Positions 7,400 to 15,215 of a stretch of 33,636 bases of DNA are shown here, one piece after another. A program made the translations under genes and the position numbers. The DNA comes from Pseudomonas borbori (lineage in GTDB: Bacteria; Pseudomonadota; Gammaproteobacteria; Pseudomonadales; Pseudomonadaceae). The notes below the pieces were generated by a model, which searched no databases, had not been told where the DNA came from, and saw only the letters and a program-made list of their open reading frames with translations. The stretch lies in the NCBI RefSeq assembly GCF_900115555.1, contig NZ_FOWX01000040.1, positions 1 through 33,636 of the forward strand, given 5' to 3'. Numbering within the stretch: position 1 is the first letter of the stretch; every line of letters starts with the position of its first letter.

Positions 7400-7651
7400 A
7401 GGAGGCAGAGACGGCCTTGCTTCCTGCGGGTGATCATCGTCACCCTGGAGGACGAGTACGGTATGGTCAATGTGGTGGTTTGGCACGACCTCGCCGAGCG
7501 TCAGCGGCGGGTATTGCTCGGTTCGCAATTGCTCCGGGTGGATGGCCATCTGGAGTCCAAGGACGGCGTGCGTCATCTGATCGCGGGGCGTCTGAGCGAC
7601 CTGACGCCGCTGTTGGTTGGACTGGATGTGCGGAGTCGGGATTTTCAGTGA
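7400..7651 (+). pseudogene. dnaE2: C-terminal remnant of error-prone DNA polymerase DnaE2
   Basis: From about 7427 the plus strand encodes VIIVTLEDEYGMVNVVVW, then DLAERQRRVLLG and HLIAGRLSDLTPLLV, ending GLDVRSRDFQ-stop. This is the OB-fold and terminal tail (usually SRDFH/R) of DnaE2. The preceding 20-30 bases still resemble the RQRPGTASGV segment but need small frameshifts. Full DnaE2 is about 1,000 residues, so well under a tenth remains and there is no start signal. DnaE2 is a chromosomal SOS mutagenesis polymerase encoded with imuA and imuB; its presence inside a T4SS region marks a past recombination or insertion event. Confidence 0.75.
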
Positions 7652-7682
7652 CGCCAGGGGAATGGCTTAGCAGGCGGGAAAA

Positions 7683-7702
7683 GGCTGCTTCTAAGGGCAG
7701 CC
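7683..7702 (-). terminator. Intrinsic terminator downstream of hicAB
   Basis: GGCTGC at 7683-7688 pairs with GCAGCC at 7697-7702. On the minus strand the stem is followed immediately by TTTTCC. It is about 75 nt past the hicB stop codon and just past the end of the convergent dnaE2 remnant. Confidence 0.5.
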
Positions 7703-7775
7703 AGAAAGCGAAGTCGTCCTGTCCGAAGTAATGTGAGCCACCCTTTGATTCAGCAGACCAGTGGGGGCAATTGCA

Positions 7776-8108
7776 TCAGCTATGCGCCGCACGCTCGAAC
7801 ACCTCGTCCGCCCATTGGTTCAGGCTTTTGCCGGCCGCCTGAGCGGCGATGGTGGCGGCAGCGTGCACTTCAGGGCGAATGCGCAGCATCACCTTGCCGG
7901 ACGCCGGCTTTTCCGGGCTGACCTCGCGCTCGGCACAATCGGCCAGGTAGTCATCCACCGCCAAGTGGAACTCGGCGCGCAACTCAGCTACCGAGTCGGC
8001 ATGGAAGCTGATGATGTCCCGTACGCCCAGCACTCGGCCGACGAAGATATCGTCACGCTCATCAAACTCGATACGGGCCGTGTAGCCCTTGTAACTCATG
8101 CTGTTCAT
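7776..8108 (-). CDS. hicB: HicB-type antitoxin
   Basis: The 110-residue protein has the HicB layout. An N-terminal partial RNase H-like fold (YKGYTARIEFDERDDIFVGRV, then FHADSVAELRAEFHLAVDDYL) is followed by a C-terminal DNA-binding region resembling ribbon-helix-helix (VMLRIRPEVHAAATIAAQAAGKSLNQWADEVFE, residues about 73-105). It would neutralise the adjacent HicA ribonuclease and autoregulate the operon. Its start overlaps the end of hicA, the standard toxin-first order. The pair lies inside the cargo patch of the T4SS region and probably stabilises the ICE. Confidence 0.88.
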   Translation of the reverse strand: MNSMSYKGYTARIEFDERDDIFVGRVLGVRDIISFHADSVAELRAEFHLAVDDYLADCAEREVSPEKPASGKVMLRIRPEVHAAATIAAQAAGKSLNQWADEVFERAAHS

Positions 8109-8359
8109 GGTTCAACTCCTGCCCGCTGCAAGAACTCGCGGGCCTCTTCTACTTGGTACTTCTTCGCTTCTTTCCCAGGGTGCGGTCGATGGCAGCGCCA
8201 TTGCACGTCTCCCAGTACGAGCCTGACCCGTGACCCTTCACGCTCCAGCACCTGACCGCCCAAGTGAATAACCAGGACTTCGATGTCGGAGAACACCACT
8301 GCAGCACTGGTCGGCGTGCGGAAGATGGCTTCGAGGGTTTTGCGGTGTCGGCTCTTCAT
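8105..8359 (-). CDS. hicA: HicA-type mRNA interferase toxin
   Basis: The 84-residue protein has the small dsRBD-like HicA fold. It opens with MKSRHRKTLEAIF, has a central VLEREGSRVRLVLGD strand region, and carries HRPHPGKEAKKYQVEEAREFL with the conserved catalytic histidine in the HPGK context. HicA toxins cleave mRNA independently of translation. The gene precedes and overlaps hicB by 4 nt. Length is normal and no lesion is seen. The region upstream is AT-richer than its surroundings and contains related TATCAA stretches that could be the HicB operator. Confidence 0.87.
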   Translation of the reverse strand: MKSRHRKTLEAIFRTPTSAAVVFSDIEVLVIHLGGQVLEREGSRVRLVLGDVQWRCHRPHPGKEAKKYQVEEAREFLQRAGVEP

Positions 8360-8635
8360 GGAGTGAATGCTAGCAGATATTGATAGCAGTTTGTGCCGTG
8401 CACTATCACTGTCCGGTTGAGCCTCTCGCCAAGGCGAATCGATGTTGTTGTTCCGCTATCAATCAGGCTTGGGGAAGGATAAAGGTCGGTAGCCGTGGCT
8501 GGGTGCTTTGCCATTCTGGTTGGCTCCGATGACGATCAATGTAGGATAATTGGCCCACAAGGCGCTGGAGCGGCGAGATGAGCATGGGCTCAGCTATCCA
8601 GAACGCGGAGCAGATGGGTGAAGAGGATGCATGGC

Positions 8636-9003
8636 ATGACACGAGACGAACTACTTTCGGCCCCTGAGTCCGACTACATGAACGAGGCCCAGTTGGCTTT
8701 TTTCAAGGCGCTGCTGCTCGCCCAGTTGGACGAATGCAACGAAAAACAACAACCGATGTGGCGGATGTCGCCTCTATCGAAGAGGAGCGCATGACGCTGC
8801 TGCACCTGATCGATCGCGACCGCCGGATGCTTCCTGCATTCCAGCAGGCCTTGGCGCGGATTGACGATGGCAGTTATGGCTGGTGTGACGAGACCGGCGA
8901 ACCGATCGGCCTGCAGCGGCTGTTGCTGAGCCCCACCACGGCCTTGTCCGTCGAGGCCAAGCAACGCCGAGAGTTGCTAGAGCGGCACATGAGTCACGCC
9001 TGA
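8636..9003 (+). pseudogene. Frameshifted TraR/DksA-family gene
   Basis: An ATG at 8636 with AGAGG nine bases upstream begins MTRDELLSAPESDYMNEAQL and continues as a DksA-like N-terminus (FFKALLLAQLDECN), but stops at 8792-8794. The rest of the family continues in another frame from 8734 as TTDVADVASIEEERMTLLHL, then DRDRRMLPAFQQALARIDDG and GWCDETGEPIGLQRLLLSPT. The break falls in the coiled-coil region around 8725-8750, where sequence also appears to be missing. DksA proteins bind RNA polymerase with ppGpp. The zinc-finger region keeps only one cysteine, as in some low-cysteine DksA paralogues. The intact gene would have about 130 residues; the 89-aa frame could in principle be expressed alone, but it lacks the start signal and helical arm. 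Confidence 0.75.
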
Positions 9004-9021
9004 GCGGCTTGCGCACATGCA

Positions 9022-9047
9022 AAAAGGGCCTGAATTCAGGCCCTTTT
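9022..9047. terminator. Bidirectional intrinsic terminator between the DksA-like gene and HU
   Basis: A perfect 26-bp palindrome centred on GAATTC (AAAAGGGCCTGAA followed by its complement) has A and T runs on both flanks. It lies 18 bp after the plus-strand stop at 9003 and 17 bp after the minus-strand HU stop at 9065, so it can end both convergent transcripts. Confidence 0.8.
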
Positions 9048-9064
9048 GTCGTTCTGCGACGCGC

Positions 9065-9337
9065 TCAGTTCACCGCATCTTTCAGCGTCTTGCCGGCTTT
9101 GAAGCCGGGCAGCTTGGCCGCTGCGATCTTGATCGTGGCGCCGGTTTGCGGGTTGCGTCCATCTCGTGCAGCGCGGGCCTTCACCGCGAAGGTGCCGAAA
9201 CCCACGAGGCTGACGCTTTCGCCATTTTGCAGGGCAGAAGAGATGGCGCCGGTGATGGCATCCAGGGCGCGGCCAGCAGTGGCCTTGGGCAGGTCAGTCG
9301 AGGCGGCGATGGCTTCAATCAGTTCAGCTTTGTTCAT
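9065..9337 (-). CDS. HU-family DNA-binding protein
   Basis: The 90-residue protein is a full-length HU/IHF-type histone-like protein. The N-terminal helices are MNKAELIEAIAASTDL and KATAGRALDAITGAISSAL, then GESVSLVGFGTFAVKARAAR. The DNA-binding arm contains the conserved RNPQTG, and the tail is FKAGKTLKDAVN. HU dimers bend DNA and can silence or organise incoming DNA. ATG at 9335-9337 has AAGGAA upstream. A TATAAT box at 9370-9375 gives it a likely promoter of its own. It resembles HupB-type chromosomal HU and may be an ICE-borne paralogue; the chromosome is not available for comparison. Confidence 0.92.
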   Translation of the reverse strand: MNKAELIEAIAASTDLPKATAGRALDAITGAISSALQNGESVSLVGFGTFAVKARAARDGRNPQTGATIKIAAAKLPGFKAGKTLKDAVN

Positions 9338-9369
9338 GGGCGGTTCCTTCTGGCGTCTGAGAGGAGCGG

Positions 9370-9375
9370 ATTATA
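9370..9375 (-). promoter_or_regulatory. -10 box of the HU gene promoter
   Basis: The minus strand reads TATAAT here, 33 nt upstream of the HU start. No good -35 is seen 16-18 nt further upstream, so the promoter call rests on the perfect -10 and its position. Confidence 0.4.
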
Positions 9376-9383
9376 GCCAGGCT

Positions 9384-9665
9384 TTATTCAGAGGTCTGGT
9401 GAATATCCAATACGGCCCAGACTTCCAGCCCTTGCTGCCGCACGGCTTTCTCGGCTTCAAGCCGAGCGGTGAGGGTGCTGATCGAGCGGGAACGGTATTC
9501 GAACCTGAAGGCCGGGCCTCCTGTTTTCTGTCTGACGCTCAACTCGACAAGGGTATAAACCGTCGATCGCTTGGCTTTTTCTTTCGGGGTTGATTCTTTC
9601 GGGGATGAAGGGCTAAGGCCTAATGCCTCGCGCATTTCAGCTTCCGATATCTGCTTGGTGCTCAA
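9384..9665 (-). CDS. Small hypothetical ICE protein (93 aa)
   Basis: The frame begins with TTG at 9663-9665, preceded by AGGAAG at a good distance, and encodes a first residue followed by STKQISEAEMREALGLSPSS. The middle is lysine/serine-rich, and the C-terminal half is compact (VYTLVELSVRQKTGGPAF, LTARLEAEKAVRQQGLEVWA). No signal peptide or membrane helix is visible, and I do not recognise the family. It lies about 100 nt downstream of the traC-like gene on the same strand and just upstream of HU, so it may be the last gene of the second T4SS block or the first of the cargo patch. Confidence 0.6.
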   Translation of the reverse strand: MSTKQISEAEMREALGLSPSSPKESTPKEKAKRSTVYTLVELSVRQKTGGPAFRFEYRSRSISTLTARLEAEKAVRQQGLEVWAVLDIHQTSE

Positions 9666-9766
9666 GTGGATCGCTTCCTTCAGGGGGCATAGTGGTTAGC
9701 CGTTCGTGGAGGCAAGGGGTGGTCTGCGCTCGTTGTACCGTTTCGTATGTTTGCGGTGAAAAACGT

Positions 9767-12523
9767 TCAGTCTTCCGGTCCGATGCCTCGGGTCTTATCG
9801 ATGCGCTCTGCCATGCGCAACGCCGCTTCCAGCTCTGAGCAATGGTGCGCCTGCATCAGCCTCCAGCGCTCGGCTTTTTCCTCCGGCTCGGTCAAGGCCA
9901 GGGCGAGGTAGAGGCTGGGCGGTACGATGCGGAACAGCGTTTCGATGTTCTTCGACAGCACCACCCCTTCGGTGTATTTCCCCGGCTCTTTGCTGGCGGA
10001 GAGTAATAGAGCCTTCTGGGCGGGGGTAAGTTTCTTGAAGCGGGCGATTTCCTCGATTTCGGCAAGTGGCATGTTCAGGCAGATCCACCACTCGATCATG
10101 TTGAGCATGGTCTGCGCGGCATTGGGGAAATCGGCGAGGTTCTGCGTGGCGAGCCAGAACCAGGCGCCCAGCTTACGCCACATCTTCGTACCCTTGACCA
10201 CGAACGGCGCCAGCAGTGGATGCTTGGTGATGATATGGCCTTCGTCCGTTACCATGATGATCGGCCGGCCCAGGTATTGGTCGCGTTCGGCGAGGTTGTT
10301 CACCGTGTTCATCAGGCTGATGTAGCTGATGGACAGCTGCGCCTCGTAGCCTTCGCGCGCATAGGTCGCCAGGTCGACGATCGTCACGTCGCTTTCCGGC
10401 CAGGGCGTACCCTCGCGATCGAACAGTTCGCCCTCGAAGCCCTGGCAGAACAAATCAATGGACTCGCCCATTTCCTGGGCACGTTCGCGGCGCCTGTCCG
10501 GTAGGGCTGGATCGGCGGCAACGCGTAGCAGGGCATCGCGTATGTCGCGGGTCAGCACCTGCCGGCGGGCAGCAACGCAGGTGCACACGGCATCGAGGAT
10601 GCACTCGCGGATCAAGCTGCGGTCGGCGCGGCTGACGCGGGCCTCTTCCTTGGCCTCACCGCCGGTGATCATCAGGCGTGCAGTGATTTCCAGTTCGCCG
10701 AGGATATCGCGCTGTTCGGCGCTGTCGACTGCGGCTTCATCCTCCGGCACCTCGACCGAGAGGCTGGCAACCCGCTCCGGTTGCTCAATCAGGCGCGCGG
10801 CGTCGGCATAGGGGGCGAGGCTGACCGGGGCGCCGGGCTTCAACTGCACCTTGTTGACCGACAGCCCCAGCGTCGAGAAGTAGTCGCCCTGCAGGCCGAA
10901 CGAATTTCCGGCTTCGACGATGAACAGGCGAGGGCGGTACACGGCCATGACCTGCATCAGCAAGGTGACCAGGGTGGCCGACTTGCCCGCGCCGGTCGGG
11001 CCGACCAGGAGCAAATGGCCATTCATGGCACGGTCCAGGCGCGACAGCGGGTCGAAACTGAGAAGAGAACCGCCGCGGTTGAACAGGGTGAGCCCCAGGT
11101 GCCCGGTACCTGTACTGCGGCCCCAGACTGGCGCCAGATTGGCCAGGTGTTGGGCGAACATCAGTCGGGTATACCAACTGCGGGTGTCGCGCCGAGGGTT
11201 GTAGACCATCGGCAGCCAGCGCAGGTAGCTGTTGCAGGCGGCGACCTCGTCGCCTTCGCGTACCGGCTGCAGGCCCGCGCCGAGCAAGGCATTGGCCAGA
11301 CTGATCGAGCGCCGGTGCAACTGCTGCTCGTCGTGGCCGCGCAGGTAGAACGCCAAGGTGCCGCGATACAGCTTGTGCTTGCGGCCGATGATCGCCCGCG
11401 CCTGCTCGACATCCTGGCGGGTCTGGGTCGAGGCCAGGTTCTCGCCGATGGCCTTGCGGGCCAGGCGGTTCAGCTGCTCCTCAAGCACGTCCTGGGGGGT
11501 GACCACCAGCGTCAGGCTCATCACCGTGCCTTCCGGCAACTGGTCGAACAACGCATTGATCGCGTCGCCCTTGCTGGTTTCTCCGGTGAGCTGGCCGATC
11601 GAGGGCGGCCGGCGCAGTTTGTCCACCACCATCACGCGGTGGGGTTGGCCGTCGAAGTACCAGAGCCTGCGCTGCGCATCCGAGCGCGGCTCGTTGAAGA
11701 ACAGGCGCTCGGCGAAATCGTGGTCGAAGGGCAGTTCCAGCGACTCGCCGTCAGCCGTTTCCGGATAGGCCACGCGGGCGTAGAACGCCTCGGGCGTCTC
11801 GTCGGTGAGCATGGGCGCCGGGTTGAACCAGGGCAACAGCCAGGCGTAGAGGCCGCGGCCGTCGACCGGCAGTGATTGTACCCCGCAGGCCCGCAGCGCG
11901 GAACCGATACGTTCGCACGCCTGGCGCAGAGCCTGCATGGGGGGGAGCCCGCTTTCCTCGTCATCGGGCCCGAGCCAGCGATAGAGCACCAGGCGAACCC
12001 GGCGGTTGCCGCCGCGCCACGGCAGGCGGGTGACGACCTTGTCTTCGAACAGGCCGCCCGGCTTGGCGACCGCTTTCAGGTGGCGGCGGGTGAGGTCCAG
12101 GTATGCCTCGGTGAAGGCGCTGCCGCGTGCGCGATTCCGGATATAGCCGGCCAGCCGGTTCAGGTACGGGGTGAAGTCGCCGTCGTCCTGGCAGAAGAAC
12201 TGCACGACCCAGGGGGACGTCTCCAACTCGTCGAAGCTGTCCTGCAGGGCATCCTCGACCGCATCGCGGGCCCTCATCAGCCAATCGGGCTCGCGTCCTT
12301 CGGTGCCGATGGGCGTCAGCTCGAACAGGGCACCCACCGAGCGATTGTCATCCAGCAGGAAGCACTGCTCGGCGTCGAGGTATTCGACCCAGGGCAGGTG
12401 GTCGATGAGGCTGGGGCCATGGGCATGCAGCTTGGCCTCATCGGCCAGGGTGGCGCGTGGATGCCGCGGGCTGCGCCAAGGCTTCCACTTAGTGGCATTG
12501 CCAGTTGGGTTTTCGCTACTCAT
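9767..12523 (-). CDS. traC: Conjugative transfer ATPase, TIGR03744-type (TraC/VirB4)
   Basis: The 918-residue protein is the VirB4/TraC-type ATPase that powers pilus assembly and substrate transfer at the cytoplasmic face of the T4SS. Walker A GPTGAGKS lies near residue 509 and Walker B IIMVTDEGH near 756. ATQNLADF follows around 793, the usual downstream motif. The N-terminal half is the less conserved VirB4 domain. The ATG at 12523 shares one base with the TGA of the lipoprotein gene upstream; a GTG one codon earlier (12526) is an alternative. Size and order (after the TIGR03751 lipoprotein) match the PFL_4706 family. It appears intact. Confidence 0.93.
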   Translation of the reverse strand: MSSENPTGNATKWKPWRSPRHPRATLADEAKLHAHGPSLIDHLPWVEYLDAEQCFLLDDNRSVGALFELTPIGTEGREPDWLMRARDAVEDALQDSFDELETSPWVVQFFCQDDGDFTPYLNRLAGYIRNRARGSAFTEAYLDLTRRHLKAVAKPGGLFEDKVVTRLPWRGGNRRVRLVLYRWLGPDDEESGLPPMQALRQACERIGSALRACGVQSLPVDGRGLYAWLLPWFNPAPMLTDETPEAFYARVAYPETADGESLELPFDHDFAERLFFNEPRSDAQRRLWYFDGQPHRVMVVDKLRRPPSIGQLTGETSKGDAINALFDQLPEGTVMSLTLVVTPQDVLEEQLNRLARKAIGENLASTQTRQDVEQARAIIGRKHKLYRGTLAFYLRGHDEQQLHRRSISLANALLGAGLQPVREGDEVAACNSYLRWLPMVYNPRRDTRSWYTRLMFAQHLANLAPVWGRSTGTGHLGLTLFNRGGSLLSFDPLSRLDRAMNGHLLLVGPTGAGKSATLVTLLMQVMAVYRPRLFIVEAGNSFGLQGDYFSTLGLSVNKVQLKPGAPVSLAPYADAARLIEQPERVASLSVEVPEDEAAVDSAEQRDILGELEITARLMITGGEAKEEARVSRADRSLIRECILDAVCTCVAARRQVLTRDIRDALLRVAADPALPDRRRERAQEMGESIDLFCQGFEGELFDREGTPWPESDVTIVDLATYAREGYEAQLSISYISLMNTVNNLAERDQYLGRPIIMVTDEGHIITKHPLLAPFVVKGTKMWRKLGAWFWLATQNLADFPNAAQTMLNMIEWWICLNMPLAEIEEIARFKKLTPAQKALLLSASKEPGKYTEGVVLSKNIETLFRIVPPSLYLALALTEPEEKAERWRLMQAHHCSELEAALRMAERIDKTRGIGPED

Positions 12524-12948
12524 CACAGGTCTTCCTGGCGCTCGCTGGGCAGCGCGTAGTGCACGCGTTGATGGAGCGGGAAGACCGTCGAATAGCCTGG
12601 AACCGGCACCTGCTCTGTGCCGCTCAGGTGCGGGTAGACATACATCACCAGGTCGGGATTGGGCAGGCGCGGAAACAGGCTGCGAATCTCGTTCGCCGCG
12701 CTGCGGGTGTAAGGTTCCTGCAGGTTCGCGGCGAGGTCTGCCGAGGTCAGCGGGCGGCGCAGTTGCCGCCGGGCGTCGAGCAGGTGCTGCTGGATGCCCG
12801 GCGCACCGGCGCCGTTCCAGATAGTCAGCATGCTCTGCTCGCCATGGGGCAGCAGCGCTTCCTTGTCCGTGGAGCAGCCAGTCAACGCCAGGCAGGCGCT
12901 GGCGACCAGGCTAATCCAGATCGGACAGGGTGGTGTGGGTGTGTTCAT
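12523..12948 (-). CDS. TIGR03751-type conjugative transfer lipoprotein
   Basis: Starting at ATG 12946-12948, the 141-residue product has a short signal with lipobox LTGC (Cys25), so it is expected to be lipid-anchored in the outer membrane. The mature part includes LTSADLAANLQEPYTRSAAN, NPDLVMYVYPHLSG and PVPGYSTVFPLHQRVHYALP, typical of the TIGR03751 family, the small lipoprotein between the VirB10-like and VirB4-like genes (a VirB7/TraV-like position). It overlaps the end of the TIGR03752 gene and abuts traC. The longer frame to 13218 would extend into the upstream gene and lack a signal peptide. Confidence 0.85.
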   Translation of the reverse strand: MNTPTPPCPIWISLVASACLALTGCSTDKEALLPHGEQSMLTIWNGAGAPGIQQHLLDARRQLRRPLTSADLAANLQEPYTRSAANEIRSLFPRLPNPDLVMYVYPHLSGTEQVPVPGYSTVFPLHQRVHYALPSERQEDL

Positions 12949-14416
12949 GGCGGACACTCCGGCCGTTGGGCTCGTAGTCGATGGTGATCTCGTGGTCGAG
13001 GTGCAGTGCCACCTGGGCGGCCGGTGGCACGTACACCGCTGCGAAGGCCTCGCCATAGAGCTTGTTGACCCAGGCGCGGATATCGCTGACGCCGCCGCTG
13101 AGGATCGCGTTGAGGGCGCTGTTGCCGCTGCTGCTGGTGACGCCGACGGTGCTGCCGCCGGAACTGACCACGCTGCTGTTGCTGCGCTCGTCGCCGAGCA
13201 GGGCGGCCACCCCGGCACCGGCCGCGGTGATCAGGCTCTGACTGCCGAGGTACTGCTGGGCGTTCGAGCGACGCACCCCGGCGATGCAGGGAATGCCATA
13301 GGGATCGGAGAGGTAGCCGAGCCCGCCACGGATCCTCTCGGTGTTGCTGTTCTGCGCGCTGGCCGTATTGCGGCTGACCACCGCCCGTGGCTCGGGCACG
13401 GTGCGGATGGTGCCGTCGGTGAACACGAAGGTGATCGATTCGACCTGGCCGCGCACGCAGGACAAGGTCCAGTCGCCCGACGCCGTGCCGCTCATGACGG
13501 CACCGGCCACCTCCGGCAGATCGATGCCGTTGGCGGTCAGGTTCTCCGGGCCGACCAGAACCTTGAAGGGATAGGGATCGTTGACCGTGCCGTCCACCGG
13601 CACCCGCCCGATCAGCGCGGTCATCGCGACCGAGCCCAGCAGGGTGGCATTTTCGGGGATGGTGTAGACCGGCTTGGCGCCTTCGCGGCGGTCGATCGGG
13701 CGCGCCAGGTCGCGTTCGCCCTTGGCCACCGCCCGCAGCTGCTTCTGGCTGCGGTCGATGGCGCCGCCATCCAGTCCCAGCGAGGTGAAGCTGGCGGGCA
13801 GGTTCAAGGTCGAGGGGGTTCTGGCGTCGTCGCGCTCCCCGGTCGGGCGACTGCCCGGGGGCTCGATCCACAAGAGCGAGTCGCCCAGCGGGCCATCGTC
13901 GAACTGACTGCCATCGCCCGGCTCAAGCCCCAGGCCCACCGGCAAATCCTGATCCTTGCCGGCCAGGCCGGAGAGTTGCTCCTGTAGCCGTGTCAGCAGT
14001 CCACGCGCCTGGCGGCTTTCTTCCTCGGCTTTGCGCCGGGCCTCGTCGGCCTGTCGACGGTCTTTCTCGGCCTGCTGGGTCACGCCACCGAGGGCGTTTT
14101 GAATCCGCCGGTCGACGCTGCTTTCCCGTTCGCGCAGGCGGGTGTTTTCCTGTTGCAGGGTTTCGTTGTGCTTCTTCAAGCCGAGCATGTCGCTGCGCAT
14201 GGCCTTTACCTGGCCAACCAGGGTGGCGACCGTATCGCGCGGTGTGTCGCCGGCGATACCAAGCGACTTGGCTTGTTCGGTGGACAGTTCGAGGCGCTGC
14301 GGATCGGTCGAGCCTGCGCGAGTGCTGTCCTCGGCGACCCAGCTTTTCAGGATGATCAACGCTACCGCCAGCAACGCCCCCGGCACCAGCCATTTGAGCA
14401 GCACGTTAGCCTTCAT
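12911..14416 (-). CDS. TIGR03752-type (PFL_4705), TraB/VirB10-like protein
   Basis: The 501-residue protein has one N-terminal membrane helix (residues 8-24), a long coiled coil (about 66-150, rich in Q/E/R), a spacer and a C-terminal beta-rich TraB/VirB10-like domain with LNAILSGGVSDIRAWVN near the end. It should span the periplasm and link the inner-membrane ATPases to the outer-membrane channel. The start at 14416 is chosen because GGGAG lies nine bases upstream; the ATG at 14425 sits directly on that site. It overlaps the TIGR03749 gene by 11 bp. A Ser/Gly-rich stretch near residue 430 (VVSSGGSTVGVTSSSGNS) is probably a flexible linker. Confidence 0.88.
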   Translation of the reverse strand: MKANVLLKWLVPGALLAVALIILKSWVAEDSTRAGSTDPQRLELSTEQAKSLGIAGDTPRDTVATLVGQVKAMRSDMLGLKKHNETLQQENTRLRERESSVDRRIQNALGGVTQQAEKDRRQADEARRKAEEESRQARGLLTRLQEQLSGLAGKDQDLPVGLGLEPGDGSQFDDGPLGDSLLWIEPPGSRPTGERDDARTPSTLNLPASFTSLGLDGGAIDRSQKQLRAVAKGERDLARPIDRREGAKPVYTIPENATLLGSVAMTALIGRVPVDGTVNDPYPFKVLVGPENLTANGIDLPEVAGAVMSGTASGDWTLSCVRGQVESITFVFTDGTIRTVPEPRAVVSRNTASAQNSNTERIRGGLGYLSDPYGIPCIAGVRRSNAQQYLGSQSLITAAGAGVAALLGDERSNSSVVSSGGSTVGVTSSSGNSALNAILSGGVSDIRAWVNKLYGEAFAAVYVPPAAQVALHLDHEITIDYEPNGRSVRHEHTHTTLSDLD

Positions 14417-15215
14417 CGTCGTCATCTCCCGTGCTGACAGGCGCGAGCAGCACAGCCCGTTCCAGCCCGGAATCACGGGTGACCAGGTAGGCGACGCTGG
14501 TGTCCTCGGCACTGCCGACGGATCCCAGGTTGGCATGCTGGAAGGTGGCGGCGAACAGCCTGGCCTGCAGCCGGCGCGGATCGAGCAGGACGCGGTTCGT
14601 GCCGCGATTGCGCAGCTTTACCGCGGTCACCCAGTAGTCGCCCAACTGCCAGGCCGCAATGGGCATGCTGGCGACGTTTTCGGTGGGCAGCAGGGTTGGC
14701 AGCTCGCCTGTGAGCCTCAGGGGGACGCGGCGCAAGCCGGGCAAGGCTTCCACGGTACGCAGGGGTGCGTACAGGCTCTGCGCCGCATAACGGGTCAGCG
14801 CGACAGGAATCGGCGTCGCGCTCGGGGCACTGGCAGGTGATTCATCAGTAGTCTGGCTGGGGTCGCCGCGGATGATCCGCACCGGCTCCAGCGCGCGCTC
14901 GCCGGGGCTCGCGGCGATATCCAGCAGGATGATCTGGCCCGTCGTCACCGACTGCAGCTGCAACCGGGACGGGGCGATGGCTTCCGAAGCCAGCAGGTAC
15001 AGGGTGGCGCCGGTCGACTGCACGCGCAGCTTGCCGGCCAGTGCGGTGGGCAGGCCGACCCGCACGTCCTCGTCGAGGAACACCACGCGCTCATGACCGA
15101 TTACCAGCGCGACGGGCAGAGGCAGGCGCTCCCAGCGCATCAGCTCGACCGCGTGGATAGAGACGCTGATCAGCCCCAGGACAATGGCCGCACCGATATT
15201 GATGTTCCGTTTCAT
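14406..15215 (-). CDS. TIGR03749-type (PFL_4704), TraK/VirB9-like protein
   Basis: The 269-residue protein has a signal peptide (residues 1-22, ...GLISVSIHA) and a beta-rich body (VELMRWERLPLPVALVIGHE, LRVQSTGATLYLLASEAIA, QIILLDIAASPGE), the style of TraK/VirB9-type outer-membrane core components. GGAGGTAGCGG precedes the ATG and the start overlaps the TGA of the upstream gene. It is located between the VirB8-like and VirB10-like genes, as in the PFL_4702-4706 cluster. The very acidic C-terminus (DDDDEG) is unremarkable. Confidence 0.85.
   Translation of the reverse strand: MKRNINIGAAIVLGLISVSIHAVELMRWERLPLPVALVIGHERVVFLDEDVRVGLPTALAGKLRVQSTGATLYLLASEAIAPSRLQLQSVTTGQIILLDIAASPGERALEPVRIIRGDPSQTTDESPASAPSATPIPVALTRYAAQSLYAPLRTVEALPGLRRVPLRLTGELPTLLPTENVASMPIAAWQLGDYWVTAVKLRNRGTNRVLLDPRRLQARLFAATFQHANLGSVGSAEDTSVAYLVTRDSGLERAVLLAPVSTGDDDDEG

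Noticed and set aside
10781..11875. 364-codon plus-strand open frame
   Set aside because: Antisense to the traC-type ATPase; low-complexity composition typical of a shadow frame.
12794..13987. 397-codon plus-strand open frame
   Set aside because: Antisense to the VirB10-like and lipoprotein genes, no recognisable domain.
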